DNA of 64,000 nt from CANMXU01 sp052030545 (GTDB lineage Bacteria; Pseudomonadota; Gammaproteobacteria; Enterobacterales; Alteromonadaceae). The position numbers and the translations under genes are program-made. Below the pieces are notes generated by a model. That model saw only the letters and a list, made by a program, of their open reading frames with translations. It was not told the DNA's origin and made no database searches. Below, one piece after another: positions 24,802-33,073 of the stretch. The stretch is from contig NZ_JBPDIH010000007.1 of assembly GCF_052030545.1 (NCBI RefSeq), positions 124,001-188,000 of the forward strand. The letters are read 5' to 3'. The first letter of the stretch is position 1. Each line of letters opens with the position of its first letter.

Positions 24802-25494
24802 ATGAGTAGACAAATTTTAGTGGTAGAAGATGAAGCCCCAATTCGAGAGATGATTTCTTTTGTATTGGACAATAACGGTTTTAATCCTACTGAAGCAGAA
24901 GATTATGATGCCGCTTTGGCAAAAATTCACGAACCTTACCCAGATTTAATTTTACTTGATTACATGCTACCTGGTGGCACGGGTATTAAATTGGCGAAAG
25001 CGTTAAAGCGTAATGAATATACACGTGAAATCCCGATCATCATGTTAACAGCTCGCACTGATGAAGACGATAAAGTGCAGGGATTTGAAGCGGGTGTTGA
25101 TGATTACGTAACTAAGCCTTTTTCACCAAAAGAATTAATTGCCAGAATTAAAGCGGTTATTCGCCGTGTTTCGCCAACATCGCTCGAAGAGCCAATTGAA
25201 TATCACGGCATGGTGCTAGACCCTGTCGCTCACCGAGTTGCGATTTCTGATCGTAGTTTAGATCTGGGGCCAACCGAGTTTAGATTATTACATTTTTTCA
25301 TGTCGCACCCTGAACGTGTTTATTCTCGCGAACAATTGTTAGATAATGTCTGGGGTACAAATGTTTATGTAGAAGATCGTACCGTAGATGTGCATATTCG
25401 ACGTTTACGTAAAGCCATTACCGGTGAAGGGCATGAGAACTTCATTCAAACGGTACGTGGTGCAGGTTATCGTTTTTCTGGTAAAGTAAGCTAG
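24802..25494 (+). CDS. phoB: phosphate regulon response regulator PhoB
   Basis: From the ATG at 24802 the protein has 230 residues and is very close to E. coli PhoB (RQILVVEDEAPIREM...). The phosphorylation site is Asp53 in LLDYMLPGG; the receiver domain ends near residue 120 with TKPFSPKELIARIKAV, and a winged-helix DNA-binding domain follows (LGPTEFRLLHFFMSHPERVY, TVDVHIRRLRKAI). The longer frame would need a TTG at 24790. It binds Pho boxes as a dimer when phosphorylated by PhoR. The start is preceded by a Pho box, so it activates itself. phoR follows after 108 bases. Confidence 0.97.
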   Translation: MSRQILVVEDEAPIREMISFVLDNNGFNPTEAEDYDAALAKIHEPYPDLILLDYMLPGGTGIKLAKALKRNEYTREIPIIMLTARTDEDDKVQGFEAGVDDYVTKPFSPKELIARIKAVIRRVSPTSLEEPIEYHGMVLDPVAHRVAISDRSLDLGPTEFRLLHFFMSHPERVYSREQLLDNVWGTNVYVEDRTVDVHIRRLRKAITGEGHENFIQTVRGAGYRFSGKVS

Positions 25495-25602
25495 TTGTAA
25501 GTTTAATAGTCAATTGCCAAATAACTTTGCAACCCAGGGTCAGCTAATTATGTTAGTTTGAATATTACTTAATGATGCAAGTTCAAGTGTTCTTTACCTT
25601 AT

Positions 25603-26910
25603 ATGCAATTTGATTTTTCAGCTCGCCAACTTATTACACGATTAATTTTTTGGCTGTCAGTGAGTAGCTTTGTTGGTTATCTCATTGGTCATGTTTGGGC
25701 AGCAATGACCTTAGTAAGTGTCTCTTTATTAATTTGGCATTACTTACACTTAAATAAATTGGTGACTTGGCTGTGGAATAGCAAGTCATTGTCTCCTCCT
25801 ATGGCAGAAGGTGGTTGGGGTCGAATTTACGACGGCCTTTATCACCTTATTCGTAAACACCGCAACAAACAAAAGGCGCTTAATGAACGTATTCGTCGTT
25901 TTCGTGATGGTGCCGAAGCCTTACCTGATGCCGCATTAGTATTGTCGAACGACCTAACTATTTTGTGGGGCAATAAAAAAGCGCAAAACCTCATTGGTAT
26001 TCAATGGCCTGGTGATGTTGGTCAGCGCATTGATAACCTAATTCGCTTTCCTGAATTTGCCAAATACCTTGAAGCGGGAAATTTTGAATCACCGTGTAAT
26101 GTGCCGTCACCGCTTGATGCAGAGAAACAGCTAGAATTAAGAATGATGGCTTACGGAAGCGACCAAGTTTTATTTTTGGCACGTGATATTTCTAAAGTGC
26201 ATCGTTTGGAAGAAATGAGGCGCGACTTTGTTGCTAATGTGTCTCATGAACTTAAAACCCCGCTAACCGTTGTACGTGGTTATGTGGAAATGATCCAGCT
26301 TGCTGAAAACGACTTTAGCCCACAATGGTTGAAGGCGTTTTCAACTATCGAAGGGCAAGTATCACGCATGGATCGCTTGGTTGAGCAGCTGTTAGTGTTA
26401 TCGAAAGTTGAAGTTAACTCTGATGTTGAAAATAGCGATATCGTTAATATGCCTGAAATGTTGGGGCAGCTTATCGAAGACTCTCAATGGTTAAATGTAG
26501 ATAAAAAGCACGAAATCACGTTTGATATTGCTCCTGATATCGCCATGCTTGGCAGCGATACTGAGCTAAAAAGTGCCTGTTCTAATTTACTGTCGAATGC
26601 GATTGGCTATACTCCGGAAAATGGCAAAATTCACGTGTCGTGGCAATATGATGGTGAGCGCGCAAAGTTTTCTGTTACGGACAATGGCCCTGGCATTAAA
26701 GCCGTTGATGTGGCACGGTTAACCGAACGATTTTACCGAGTTGATAAATCCCGTTCGCGTGACACTGGTGGCTCTGGTTTAGGTTTAGCGATTGTTAAAC
26801 ATGTGGTCAGTCATCACCATGGCGAATTAGTGATCAAAAGTGATTGGGGCAAAGGTAGCGAATTCTCTATTTACTTTCCTAACGAAGTTATTTCCTCTCT
26901 GAAAAATTAA
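25603..26910 (+). CDS. phoR: phosphate regulon sensor histidine kinase PhoR
   Basis: The 435-residue protein has the PhoR layout: two N-terminal membrane helices (about 12-28 and 32-48) with almost no periplasmic part, a basic linker, a PAS domain (about 97-195), the dimerisation and phospho-acceptor helix FVANVSHELKTPLT (His215), and the ATPase domain (NLLSNAIGYTP, DNGPGI, GGSGLGLAIVKH). It senses phosphate indirectly through the Pst transporter and PhoU. The ribosome-binding site before the ATG at 25603 is poor, so expression may be low or depend on coupling. It lies 108 bases after phoB. Confidence 0.96.
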   Translation: MQFDFSARQLITRLIFWLSVSSFVGYLIGHVWAAMTLVSVSLLIWHYLHLNKLVTWLWNSKSLSPPMAEGGWGRIYDGLYHLIRKHRNKQKALNERIRRFRDGAEALPDAALVLSNDLTILWGNKKAQNLIGIQWPGDVGQRIDNLIRFPEFAKYLEAGNFESPCNVPSPLDAEKQLELRMMAYGSDQVLFLARDISKVHRLEEMRRDFVANVSHELKTPLTVVRGYVEMIQLAENDFSPQWLKAFSTIEGQVSRMDRLVEQLLVLSKVEVNSDVENSDIVNMPEMLGQLIEDSQWLNVDKKHEITFDIAPDIAMLGSDTELKSACSNLLSNAIGYTPENGKIHVSWQYDGERAKFSVTDNGPGIKAVDVARLTERFYRVDKSRSRDTGGSGLGLAIVKHVVSHHHGELVIKSDWGKGSEFSIYFPNEVISSLKN

Positions 26911-26952
26911 TTCAATATATTACAGTAGCTTATGATTTTGCTGATTTAGGCT

Positions 26953-26992
26953 CTGTCATAGAACTGTAATATTACTTCAATATAATTGTCAT
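26953..26992 (+). promoter_or_regulatory. Pho box and -10 of pstS
   Basis: CTGTCAT-AGAA-CTGTAAT (26953-26970) matches 13 of 14 positions of the Pho direct repeat. A -10 TATAAT lies at 26981-26986, ten bases after the box. TTGTCAT at 26986-26992 may be an extra half-site. Confidence 0.88.
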
Positions 26993-27048
26993 ATTAAGTT
27001 CTTATAGTTATCACAATTAAATAAAGATGACTCTTACTGGAGAAAGAA

Positions 27049-28014
27049 ATGAGTTTAAAGCGTACTTTAACCATGATTGGCTTTACAGGCTTACTTAGCT
27101 TTGCAAGCCATGCTGTTGATAGTGATTTACCAGAATATAAAAAAGTGAGTGGCGTATCTGGCAACTTATCGTCAGTAGGTTCAGACACTTTAGCAAACAT
27201 GATGACTTTTTGGGCTGAAGAATTTAAGCGTACTTACCCAAATGTTAACGTACAAATTCAAGCGGCAGGTTCTTCTACTGCGCCACCAGCATTAACTGAA
27301 GCGACTTCAAATATTGGTCCTATGAGCCGTAAAATGAAGTCTCGTGAAATTGAAGCATTTGAAAAGCGTTACGGTTACAAGCCAACGGCTGTTCGTGTTG
27401 CAATTGATGCCTTAGCAGTATTTGTTCACAAAGATAACCCAATTAAAGGTTTACGTATTGACCAAGTTGACGCGATTTTCTCAAATAACCGCAAATGTGG
27501 TGCAAAGAGCGATGTTGACCGTTGGGGTGATTTAGGTTTATCAGGTGATTGGACTGGTAAAGACGTTCAGCTTTACGGCCGTAACTCAGTATCAGGCACA
27601 TACGGTTACTTTAAAAAGAAAGCACTATGTAAAGGTGACTTTAAAAATACAGTAAACGAGCAACCAGGTTCAGCATCAGTTGTTCAGTCAGTATCTGCGT
27701 CATTAAACGGTATTGGTTACTCAGGTATTGGTTACCAAACATCAGGTGTTCGTGCGTTGCCATTGTCTAAGAAAGACGACAACTACATTGAAGCGAACAT
27801 GGAAAATGCAGTAGCTGGTAAGTACCCACTTTCTCGTTATCTATATATTTACGTTAATAAACATCCAAGCAAGCCATTAGCGCCGATGGATGCTGAGTTC
27901 TTAAAATCAGTTTTATCAAAGCAAGGTCAAAAGATTGTTGAAAAAGACGGCTACATTCCTCTTCCTGCATCAGTTGTTGCTAAAGAATTCAAAAAGCTAG
28001 GTTTATCTTTATAA
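27049..28014 (+). CDS. pstS: phosphate ABC transporter substrate-binding protein PstS
   Basis: The 321-residue protein has a signal peptide (cut near SHAVDS, about residue 24) and the PstS phosphate-binding loops: VGSDTLANMMTFWAEEF, QAAGSSTAPPAL, IGPMSRKM and RNSVSGTYGYFKK. It captures phosphate in the periplasm and feeds the PstC/PstA permease. The AGTGG/GGAG ribosome-binding site is good, and codon bias is strong, as for an abundant protein. Its Pho box is excellent. The permease genes are not adjacent: they lie 12.5 kb downstream with their own Pho box. It is transcribed alone and ends at a terminator. Confidence 0.95.
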   Translation: MSLKRTLTMIGFTGLLSFASHAVDSDLPEYKKVSGVSGNLSSVGSDTLANMMTFWAEEFKRTYPNVNVQIQAAGSSTAPPALTEATSNIGPMSRKMKSREIEAFEKRYGYKPTAVRVAIDALAVFVHKDNPIKGLRIDQVDAIFSNNRKCGAKSDVDRWGDLGLSGDWTGKDVQLYGRNSVSGTYGYFKKKALCKGDFKNTVNEQPGSASVVQSVSASLNGIGYSGIGYQTSGVRALPLSKKDDNYIEANMENAVAGKYPLSRYLYIYVNKHPSKPLAPMDAEFLKSVLSKQGQKIVEKDGYIPLPASVVAKEFKKLGLSL

Positions 28015-28035
28015 GCTAAGCAAAAAAATTGATAG

Positions 28036-28065
28036 AAATGCCTGGCTTGTTCAGGCATTTTTTTT
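28036..28065 (+). terminator. terminator after pstS
   Basis: AAATGCCTG and CAGGCATTT form a perfect 9-bp stem around a seven-base loop, followed by TTTTT. Confidence 0.9.
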
Positions 28066-28067
28066 GC

Positions 28068-28087
28068 TTTTTTTTTTGGGGGGGGGG
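28068..28087. repeat. T10-G10 homopolymer pair
   Basis: Ten T (28068-28077) are followed directly by ten G (28078-28087), right after the pstS terminator. Such tracts are prone to slippage and to sequencing or assembly error. Confidence 0.9.
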
Positions 28088-28145
28088 AAATAAATAACTA
28101 ATGACATGTCGTTTAGAACTTAATAGTTAATTCTTATCGCTAAAT

Positions 28146-28259
28146 TCTTGCAGCTTTTAACTTTCTTCCGCTTACCGCTTAAATCTTGTCGCTTTTAATT
28201 TTCCGCTAACGGCTTTCTGCTTAATCTTGCAGCTTTTAACTTTTCCGCTTACGGCTTAA
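28146..28259. repeat. three tandem degenerate copies of the AAGCTGCAAG repeat family, inverted
   Basis: Units of about 36-40 bp begin near 28146, 28184 and 28225, each with TCTTG(C/T)(A/C)GCTTTTAA followed by TTTTCCGCT and a CGGCTT or CCGCTT. Read on the minus strand they share the core GCGGAAAAGTTAAAAGCTGCAAG with the repeats at 14673 and 17721. The last copy supplies the stop codon of ppx. Confidence 0.75.
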
Positions 28260-29800
28260 CTATGGGCTTCAATCGCTAAGGTAATGCCGACTTTTTCTAA
28301 ATACTGCTGCTCATGAAATAATTCCGTATCAACTAACGGACGTTCTAACAACCAGCTTTGTTCGCAATGTAAGTAAAGGGTTTTCTTTTTATAGGCGAGG
28401 TTAAAGGGCGGCAATTCATTTAAATGGCGTTGCTGATTAAGTAAAACTGATAAGCGTAAAATAATGCAGATCGCTAACAAGGATTGTGGATCTAGCATGT
28501 ACCACTCAAGTGCTTCAATGTCAGAAATCTTTTTCCGTTGATTGCCAACTAGCCAAGCAAGTGCTTGCTGCTGCTCTTGGTTAAAACCCGACAAATGGGC
28601 ATTATTTAAAATATATTCACCGTGTTTTTGATAACCACCGGTATTAATATCGGTGCCTATTTCGTGAATTTGCGCAGACCATTGCAATAATTCTTGATAA
28701 ATACTGTCGGTGAAGTTGAATTTTTTGGTGATATCTTCAAAAAAGGTGGTTGCTAGCTGACTGACATTATCGGCTTGTACTTGGTCGATGGTAAACCTTG
28801 TGCCTAAGCTGCCAATTGTGCGCTGCTTAATATCGTCACAACGGATCTTATCAAGCTGTTGATAGAGTACACCTTCACGTAGGGCCTGCGAGCAAAAATC
28901 AAGCTCGCTGATACCAAGCATCTCAAACAGCGCGATTAATATGGCAACACCAGAGCAAATAAGCTCGCGTCGGTTTTCTTTTAAACCAGCTAGTTTGATA
29001 TTGGCTGTTGTTTGCGCCTTGATTAACTCGCTTTTAAGCTTTTGTAATTGCTTAAGCGTGATCGGCTTTTTGATTGCTTCGTCATAATTTAGAATATTAT
29101 AAATTGCTTTGATGGTACCTGAGGTGCCAATAGCCGCTTGCCAGCCCTTTTTTTGAAAACGTTTAACCAGTGGCTCAATTTTGTATTTTGCTTCGTTAAT
29201 GGCTTTTTTAAAGTGTTTTGAGCTAATGTTTTCGTCTGGAAAATATGCCTTTTGGCAACTAACACAACCGATATTTAAACTGGCGAGGGCTTTTACATCA
29301 AAGCCTTCACCAATAACACATTCAGTACTGCCACCACCAATATCGATGATCAGCTGTCGTAAACTCGACTCACTGTTGTGAGCCACCCCTTGATAAATCA
29401 AACGGGCTTCTTCATGGCCCGAAATTACTTCAATATCAAATGGAAAAACTTTCTTTGCCGCCTGTAAAAAGCGTTTAGCATTTTTGGCTTTTCTAAGGGT
29501 ATAGGTTGCGACAACGCGAAAATTTTCAGCGGTTAAGTTTTCGGTGCTTGACAGTAAATTTTCTAACGTTGCTACGCCGCGACTAATCGCCTCGTCACTT
29601 AACATGTGGTTATCATCAAGACCGCTAGCCAGTTTTACCTGATACTTCTCGGTATGTAAAACTTGTAAGTTATCATTGCTTAAACGGGCATAGACATAAT
29701 GAAAACTGTTGGAACCTATATCGAGCGCCGCCAAAAATTTTTCTGGGCTAGTATCAACATTCTCAGGTGTCGCACTGGTCTGCGGATTTTGTTCACTCAT
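28256..29800 (-). CDS. ppx: exopolyphosphatase (Ppx/GppA family)
   Basis: The 514-residue protein has the Ppx/GppA actin-like fold: phosphate-1 motif ALDIGSNSFHYVYARL (residues about 25-40), phosphate-2 motif IIDIGGGSTECVIG, and the glutamate in SGHEEARLIYQG. The C-terminal HD-like half (from about 320) fits full-length Ppx. It removes terminal phosphates from polyphosphate in the cytoplasm. It lies 16 bases after ppk1 in the same orientation, as in E. coli, though with the acting order ppk1-ppx. No strong ribosome-binding site is visible before the ATG at 29800, so coupling to ppk1 is possible. Confidence 0.93.
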   Translation of the reverse strand: MSEQNPQTSATPENVDTSPEKFLAALDIGSNSFHYVYARLSNDNLQVLHTEKYQVKLASGLDDNHMLSDEAISRGVATLENLLSSTENLTAENFRVVATYTLRKAKNAKRFLQAAKKVFPFDIEVISGHEEARLIYQGVAHNSESSLRQLIIDIGGGSTECVIGEGFDVKALASLNIGCVSCQKAYFPDENISSKHFKKAINEAKYKIEPLVKRFQKKGWQAAIGTSGTIKAIYNILNYDEAIKKPITLKQLQKLKSELIKAQTTANIKLAGLKENRRELICSGVAILIALFEMLGISELDFCSQALREGVLYQQLDKIRCDDIKQRTIGSLGTRFTIDQVQADNVSQLATTFFEDITKKFNFTDSIYQELLQWSAQIHEIGTDINTGGYQKHGEYILNNAHLSGFNQEQQQALAWLVGNQRKKISDIEALEWYMLDPQSLLAICIILRLSVLLNQQRHLNELPPFNLAYKKKTLYLHCEQSWLLERPLVDTELFHEQQYLEKVGITLAIEAHS

Positions 29801-29816
29801 ATATTGGTTTCAATTA

Positions 29817-31925
29817 TTAGTCGTTAGCTAATAAGTCCTCATTGCTTTGTTCTTCTTGGCTTAAATAATCAAAAATGGCAAGTTGCGAGCGAATTTTTTT
29901 GCGGTTGCCGCGAGCAACATAGCGATTGTTTTGACTTTGATTGATCACTCTTGCCTTAGTGGTATCTTTAAAGTGTAGATCAAGGGTGTGAATAATTCGT
30001 TTTTGCAAGGTTTCATCATAAACCGGGCAGGCGACTTCAACACGGTGATCTAAATTTCGTTCCATCCAATCGGCTGAGCTGATAAATACTAGCTTATTTT
30101 TATTGTTTTCAAAAACCATAACGCGTGGATGTTCTAAAAACTGATCGATAATCGAAATGGCTTTAATGTTTTCACTTTGCCCTTTAACACCTGGCACTAG
30201 CGCGCACATACCTCGCACAATTAAGCGAATTTTCACTCCTGCGTTATTGGCTGCATAGAGTTTATTGACTAAACCTTTATCGACTAAGTTGTTTACCTTT
30301 ATGGTAATTTCGGCTTTGAGCCCTTGCTCAGCAAAAGCGATTTCGTTATCGATTAACTGGTAAAGACGTCGGCGAGAGGTCAGCGGAGAAACAATTAAAT
30401 GATTGAAGCGAAACCGTTTATAACTATGAGAAATAAACGAAAATACCTGTTCAACTTCTTGGCATATTTCTTTGTGCTTGGTAAATAAGGCAAAATCGGT
30501 GTAGATGCGGGCATTATTTTCATGAAAATTACCGGTGCCGATATGGGCATATTGCACTTTTTTCTCTTGCTCGATACGGGTGATGACACAAAGTTTTGAA
30601 TGGATCTTTAAGGTGTCGATGCCAAAATCTACGTGAATGCCAGCATCTTTCATTTTTTTAGCCCACTCAATATTGGCCTGCTCGTCAAACCTTGCCCGTA
30701 GTTCAACGACCACGGTGACTTTTTTACCGTTTTTAACCGCCTCAATCAGTGAATTAATGATACGGGAGTCTTTGGCGACGCGATAAATATTAATTTTAAT
30801 ATCAATCACTTTTGGGTCGTACGACGCTTGGCGAATAAACTCAGTAAAATGGCGAAACTTGTAATACGGGTAATACAATAAAATATCTTGTTGGCTAATC
30901 GACTTAAATACCGATGAGTGCTCTAAAAATGCTGTTGAGTCGAGCGCTTTAATTGTTGGGTTTTCAAGCTGCTTACGACCCAGGTTTGGAAATTGGGTGA
31001 AATCTTTAAAGTTACGGTATTTAACCCCCGCTTCGAGTTTTTCTGAGGCCTTAATTTTTAACGACTTTTTAATGAACTTTAACATGTAATCGGGCATGTT
31101 TTTGTCGTGCACTAAACGCACCACATCAGCTTTTAGTCGCTGCTTTAGCCCTTTCGACATTTTATCAAGTAAGCTTTTATCAAGCTCGTCTGTCAGGTTG
31201 TATTCCGAATCACGGGTCAGCTTTATTGAAAAGGCCTCAATAGTGTCGTATTGGAATAAGTGGGTAAATATATCATTGATGAAAAAGTGCACCACATCAT
31301 CAAGCATCACGATGTACTTTTCTTTTTTACTGCCTTTGTTTGGTAAAACAATGAAACGTTTTTCTTCGGTCGTGGGTATTTCAACTAACGCATATTGAAT
31401 ATTTTCGTTGTGCTTTAAAGCGGCTAAAAAGTATATCGACTCATCGTCAATCACATCTGAAAAGTTGGTATCGGCGGTAATAATAATCGGGGCAATATGA
31501 CGAATAATACGATTGTCGAAGTAGGCTTTAAGCCATTTAAGGTGTTCGTTTGTTAAGTTGTTAGTGAAACTCGAGTCAGGTGTGCTGTTGAAAATAACAT
31601 GAATATGGTGACGATGTAATTGTTCAAAAATATCATCGGCAATTGCTTTAAATCGGGTACTTAAGTGATTTACCTTTTTATTGATGTCGGCGAGCAGTAA
31701 CTCTTTATCGTTTTGGTTAGACTCTTTAGCACGCTCGACCAGTACTTCTCGACGAATACTAGCGACACGCACTCGAAAAAATTCATTTAAATTTGCAGAG
31801 TAAATACCGAGAAATTTAATGCGTTCTACAATCGGCACCGACGCATCGGCAGCCTCTTGTAAAACGCGTTCATTAAATGAAAGCCAACTGAGTTCTTTAT
31901 CAAAATATTGGGGCAAATCTGTCAT
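29817..31925 (-). CDS. ppk1: polyphosphate kinase 1
   Basis: The 702-residue protein matches Ppk1 throughout: FDKELSWLSFNERVLQEA at the N-terminus, YYPYYKFRHFTEFIRQAS, the catalytic-histidine region KIHSKLCVITR, YAHIGTGNFHENNARIYTDF, and LVRGMCALVPGVKG. It makes polyphosphate reversibly from ATP and probably associates with the membrane. Length fits the E. coli enzyme (688). It is followed by ppx. A weak Pho-like pair (two 5-of-7 halves, 32001-32018 on the minus strand) lies about 80 bases upstream, overlapping the end of the ACT-domain gene; this is only suggestive. Confidence 0.96.
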   Translation of the reverse strand: MTDLPQYFDKELSWLSFNERVLQEAADASVPIVERIKFLGIYSANLNEFFRVRVASIRREVLVERAKESNQNDKELLLADINKKVNHLSTRFKAIADDIFEQLHRHHIHVIFNSTPDSSFTNNLTNEHLKWLKAYFDNRIIRHIAPIIITADTNFSDVIDDESIYFLAALKHNENIQYALVEIPTTEEKRFIVLPNKGSKKEKYIVMLDDVVHFFINDIFTHLFQYDTIEAFSIKLTRDSEYNLTDELDKSLLDKMSKGLKQRLKADVVRLVHDKNMPDYMLKFIKKSLKIKASEKLEAGVKYRNFKDFTQFPNLGRKQLENPTIKALDSTAFLEHSSVFKSISQQDILLYYPYYKFRHFTEFIRQASYDPKVIDIKINIYRVAKDSRIINSLIEAVKNGKKVTVVVELRARFDEQANIEWAKKMKDAGIHVDFGIDTLKIHSKLCVITRIEQEKKVQYAHIGTGNFHENNARIYTDFALFTKHKEICQEVEQVFSFISHSYKRFRFNHLIVSPLTSRRRLYQLIDNEIAFAEQGLKAEITIKVNNLVDKGLVNKLYAANNAGVKIRLIVRGMCALVPGVKGQSENIKAISIIDQFLEHPRVMVFENNKNKLVFISSADWMERNLDHRVEVACPVYDETLQKRIIHTLDLHFKDTTKARVINQSQNNRYVARGNRKKIRSQLAIFDYLSQEEQSNEDLLAND

Positions 31926-32013
31926 GGGGGAATTTCCAACTACATCAGTTTAAATTATTGATATCAGTAAGTTATAACCAGACATTGTCTCAAAGTATTA
32001 TGACGTTTTTATG

Positions 32014-32514
32014 TCATCGTGAAATATCGACCATTAAATCGTCTGCTAGGTTTTCTAAGGCATCAATTAAATTATCTGTTGCTTGATCGCCTGAAACGGT
32101 AATAGTGGCTTTTGCTTTAAATAGCTCTTGCCCACTGTGAGCTGCGCTTTCTTGTTTAGTGACTAGCTTTAATAAGTTACCACCTTGTTGATGTACTGTT
32201 GACGATATTTCTTGAATAATGCCAGCGCGGTCGTTGGCGGTTAATTCTAGAACAATACTTGGCTGTAACTTTTCTGCTGATGCTTGGGTTATGGTGCTAA
32301 CCGCTTCAAGGTTTTCGATTTGTTTAATTTCATTGACTATTGCGCTGGTATTTTCTTCGCTAACTGAAATTTCTATAACACCGGCAAAAGTATTGGATAA
32401 ATGATGCAGGCTACTTGCTTGCCAGTTGCCTTGGTGTTTTTTAACGATGTTTGACAATGTGTCTACTAAGCCTGGGCGGTCTGGGCTAACAAAAGAGATC
32501 ACAAGGTTGTTCAT
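32014..32514 (-). CDS. GcvR-like protein with two ACT domains
   Basis: The 166-residue protein has two ACT domains: residues 1-75 (NLVISFVSPDRPGLVDTLSNIV) and about 86-166 (IVLELTANDRAGIIQEISSTV). That is the architecture of the glycine cleavage system repressor GcvR, which acts by binding a partner protein and not DNA. ACT domains often bind amino acids. The gene lies between pilZ and ppk1; no gcv genes are in the window, so the GcvR name is family-level only. The start ATG at 32514 has an AAGGACGC ribosome-binding site. Confidence 0.8.
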   Translation of the reverse strand: MNNLVISFVSPDRPGLVDTLSNIVKKHQGNWQASSLHHLSNTFAGVIEISVSEENTSAIVNEIKQIENLEAVSTITQASAEKLQPSIVLELTANDRAGIIQEISSTVHQQGGNLLKLVTKQESAAHSGQELFKAKATITVSGDQATDNLIDALENLADDLMVDISR

Positions 32515-32568
32515 AATGCGTCCTTAAATTATTAAATGAATATCATAGGGAATTTTATTTGAGGGGTA

Positions 32569-32931
32569 TTAGGCAGAAGCTCCAGTCAATTGAGATAGCT
32601 CTTTATTGAGCTGACTTTCGTCGCCTAAATTAAGTTCAACTAAACGTCTTAAAGAGGTAATGCTGTCAATGTCGATGGCATTGCAACGTAACCCTGTTTC
32701 GCCGTTTTCTTGATGAACAACAGCGATATGCATAACAACTTCTTCTTGGTCGTTTAAGTTAAAACTTAATACGCCCAGTTTGTTAATTAATGGTAGTTCA
32801 CTTTCAGGAGTATTGATTAACGCTCCATTTAACGAGATGTCGAGAATTGATACCGGATATTTTCTTTCTTCAATTTCCACATTCGCTTCAATCGAAAATA
32901 ATATGCGGGTAAATTGCCGTCTGTTTTCCAT
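32569..32931 (-). CDS. PilZ-domain c-di-GMP-binding protein
   Basis: The 120-residue protein is a single PilZ domain with both c-di-GMP motifs: RRQFTR at the N-terminus (residues 4-9, RxxxR) and DISLNGALI (residues about 30-38, D/NxSxxG). It likely changes shape on binding c-di-GMP and acts on a motility, adhesion or polysaccharide target that is not encoded nearby. Two c-di-GMP enzymes lie elsewhere in the window (34905 and 57364). It is transcribed in the same direction as the ACT-domain gene, 54 bases upstream of it. Confidence 0.88.
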   Translation of the reverse strand: MENRRQFTRILFSIEANVEIEERKYPVSILDISLNGALINTPESELPLINKLGVLSFNLNDQEEVVMHIAVVHQENGETGLRCNAIDIDSITSLRRLVELNLGDESQLNKELSQLTGASA

Positions 32932-32983
32932 TAGTTATCATCATCTAGTTGTTACATACTCTTAGCATAGACTTGTTTTAAAA

Positions 32984-33021
32984 AAAAGGCACCTTAAACA
33001 GTAGATTAAGGTGCCTTTTTT
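32984..33021 (-). terminator. bidirectional terminator after ettA
   Basis: AAAGGCACCTTAA and TTAAGGTGCCTTT form a perfect stem around an eight-base loop, with A runs on the left and T runs on the right. It lies 52 bases after the ettA stop on the minus strand. Confidence 0.9.
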
Positions 33022-33073
33022 GATAAAAAATAACTCATTGCTGAAAGTATCAACAAAGGTCAATACGCTCTAA

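Noticed and set aside
31096..31398. 100-codon plus-strand ORF inside ppk1
   Set aside because: Shadow of a highly conserved gene, no independent signals.
32001..32018. Pho-box-like sequence upstream of ppk1 on the minus strand
   Set aside because: Each half matches at only 5 of 7 positions and it overlaps the end of another gene; far weaker than the four Pho boxes reported.
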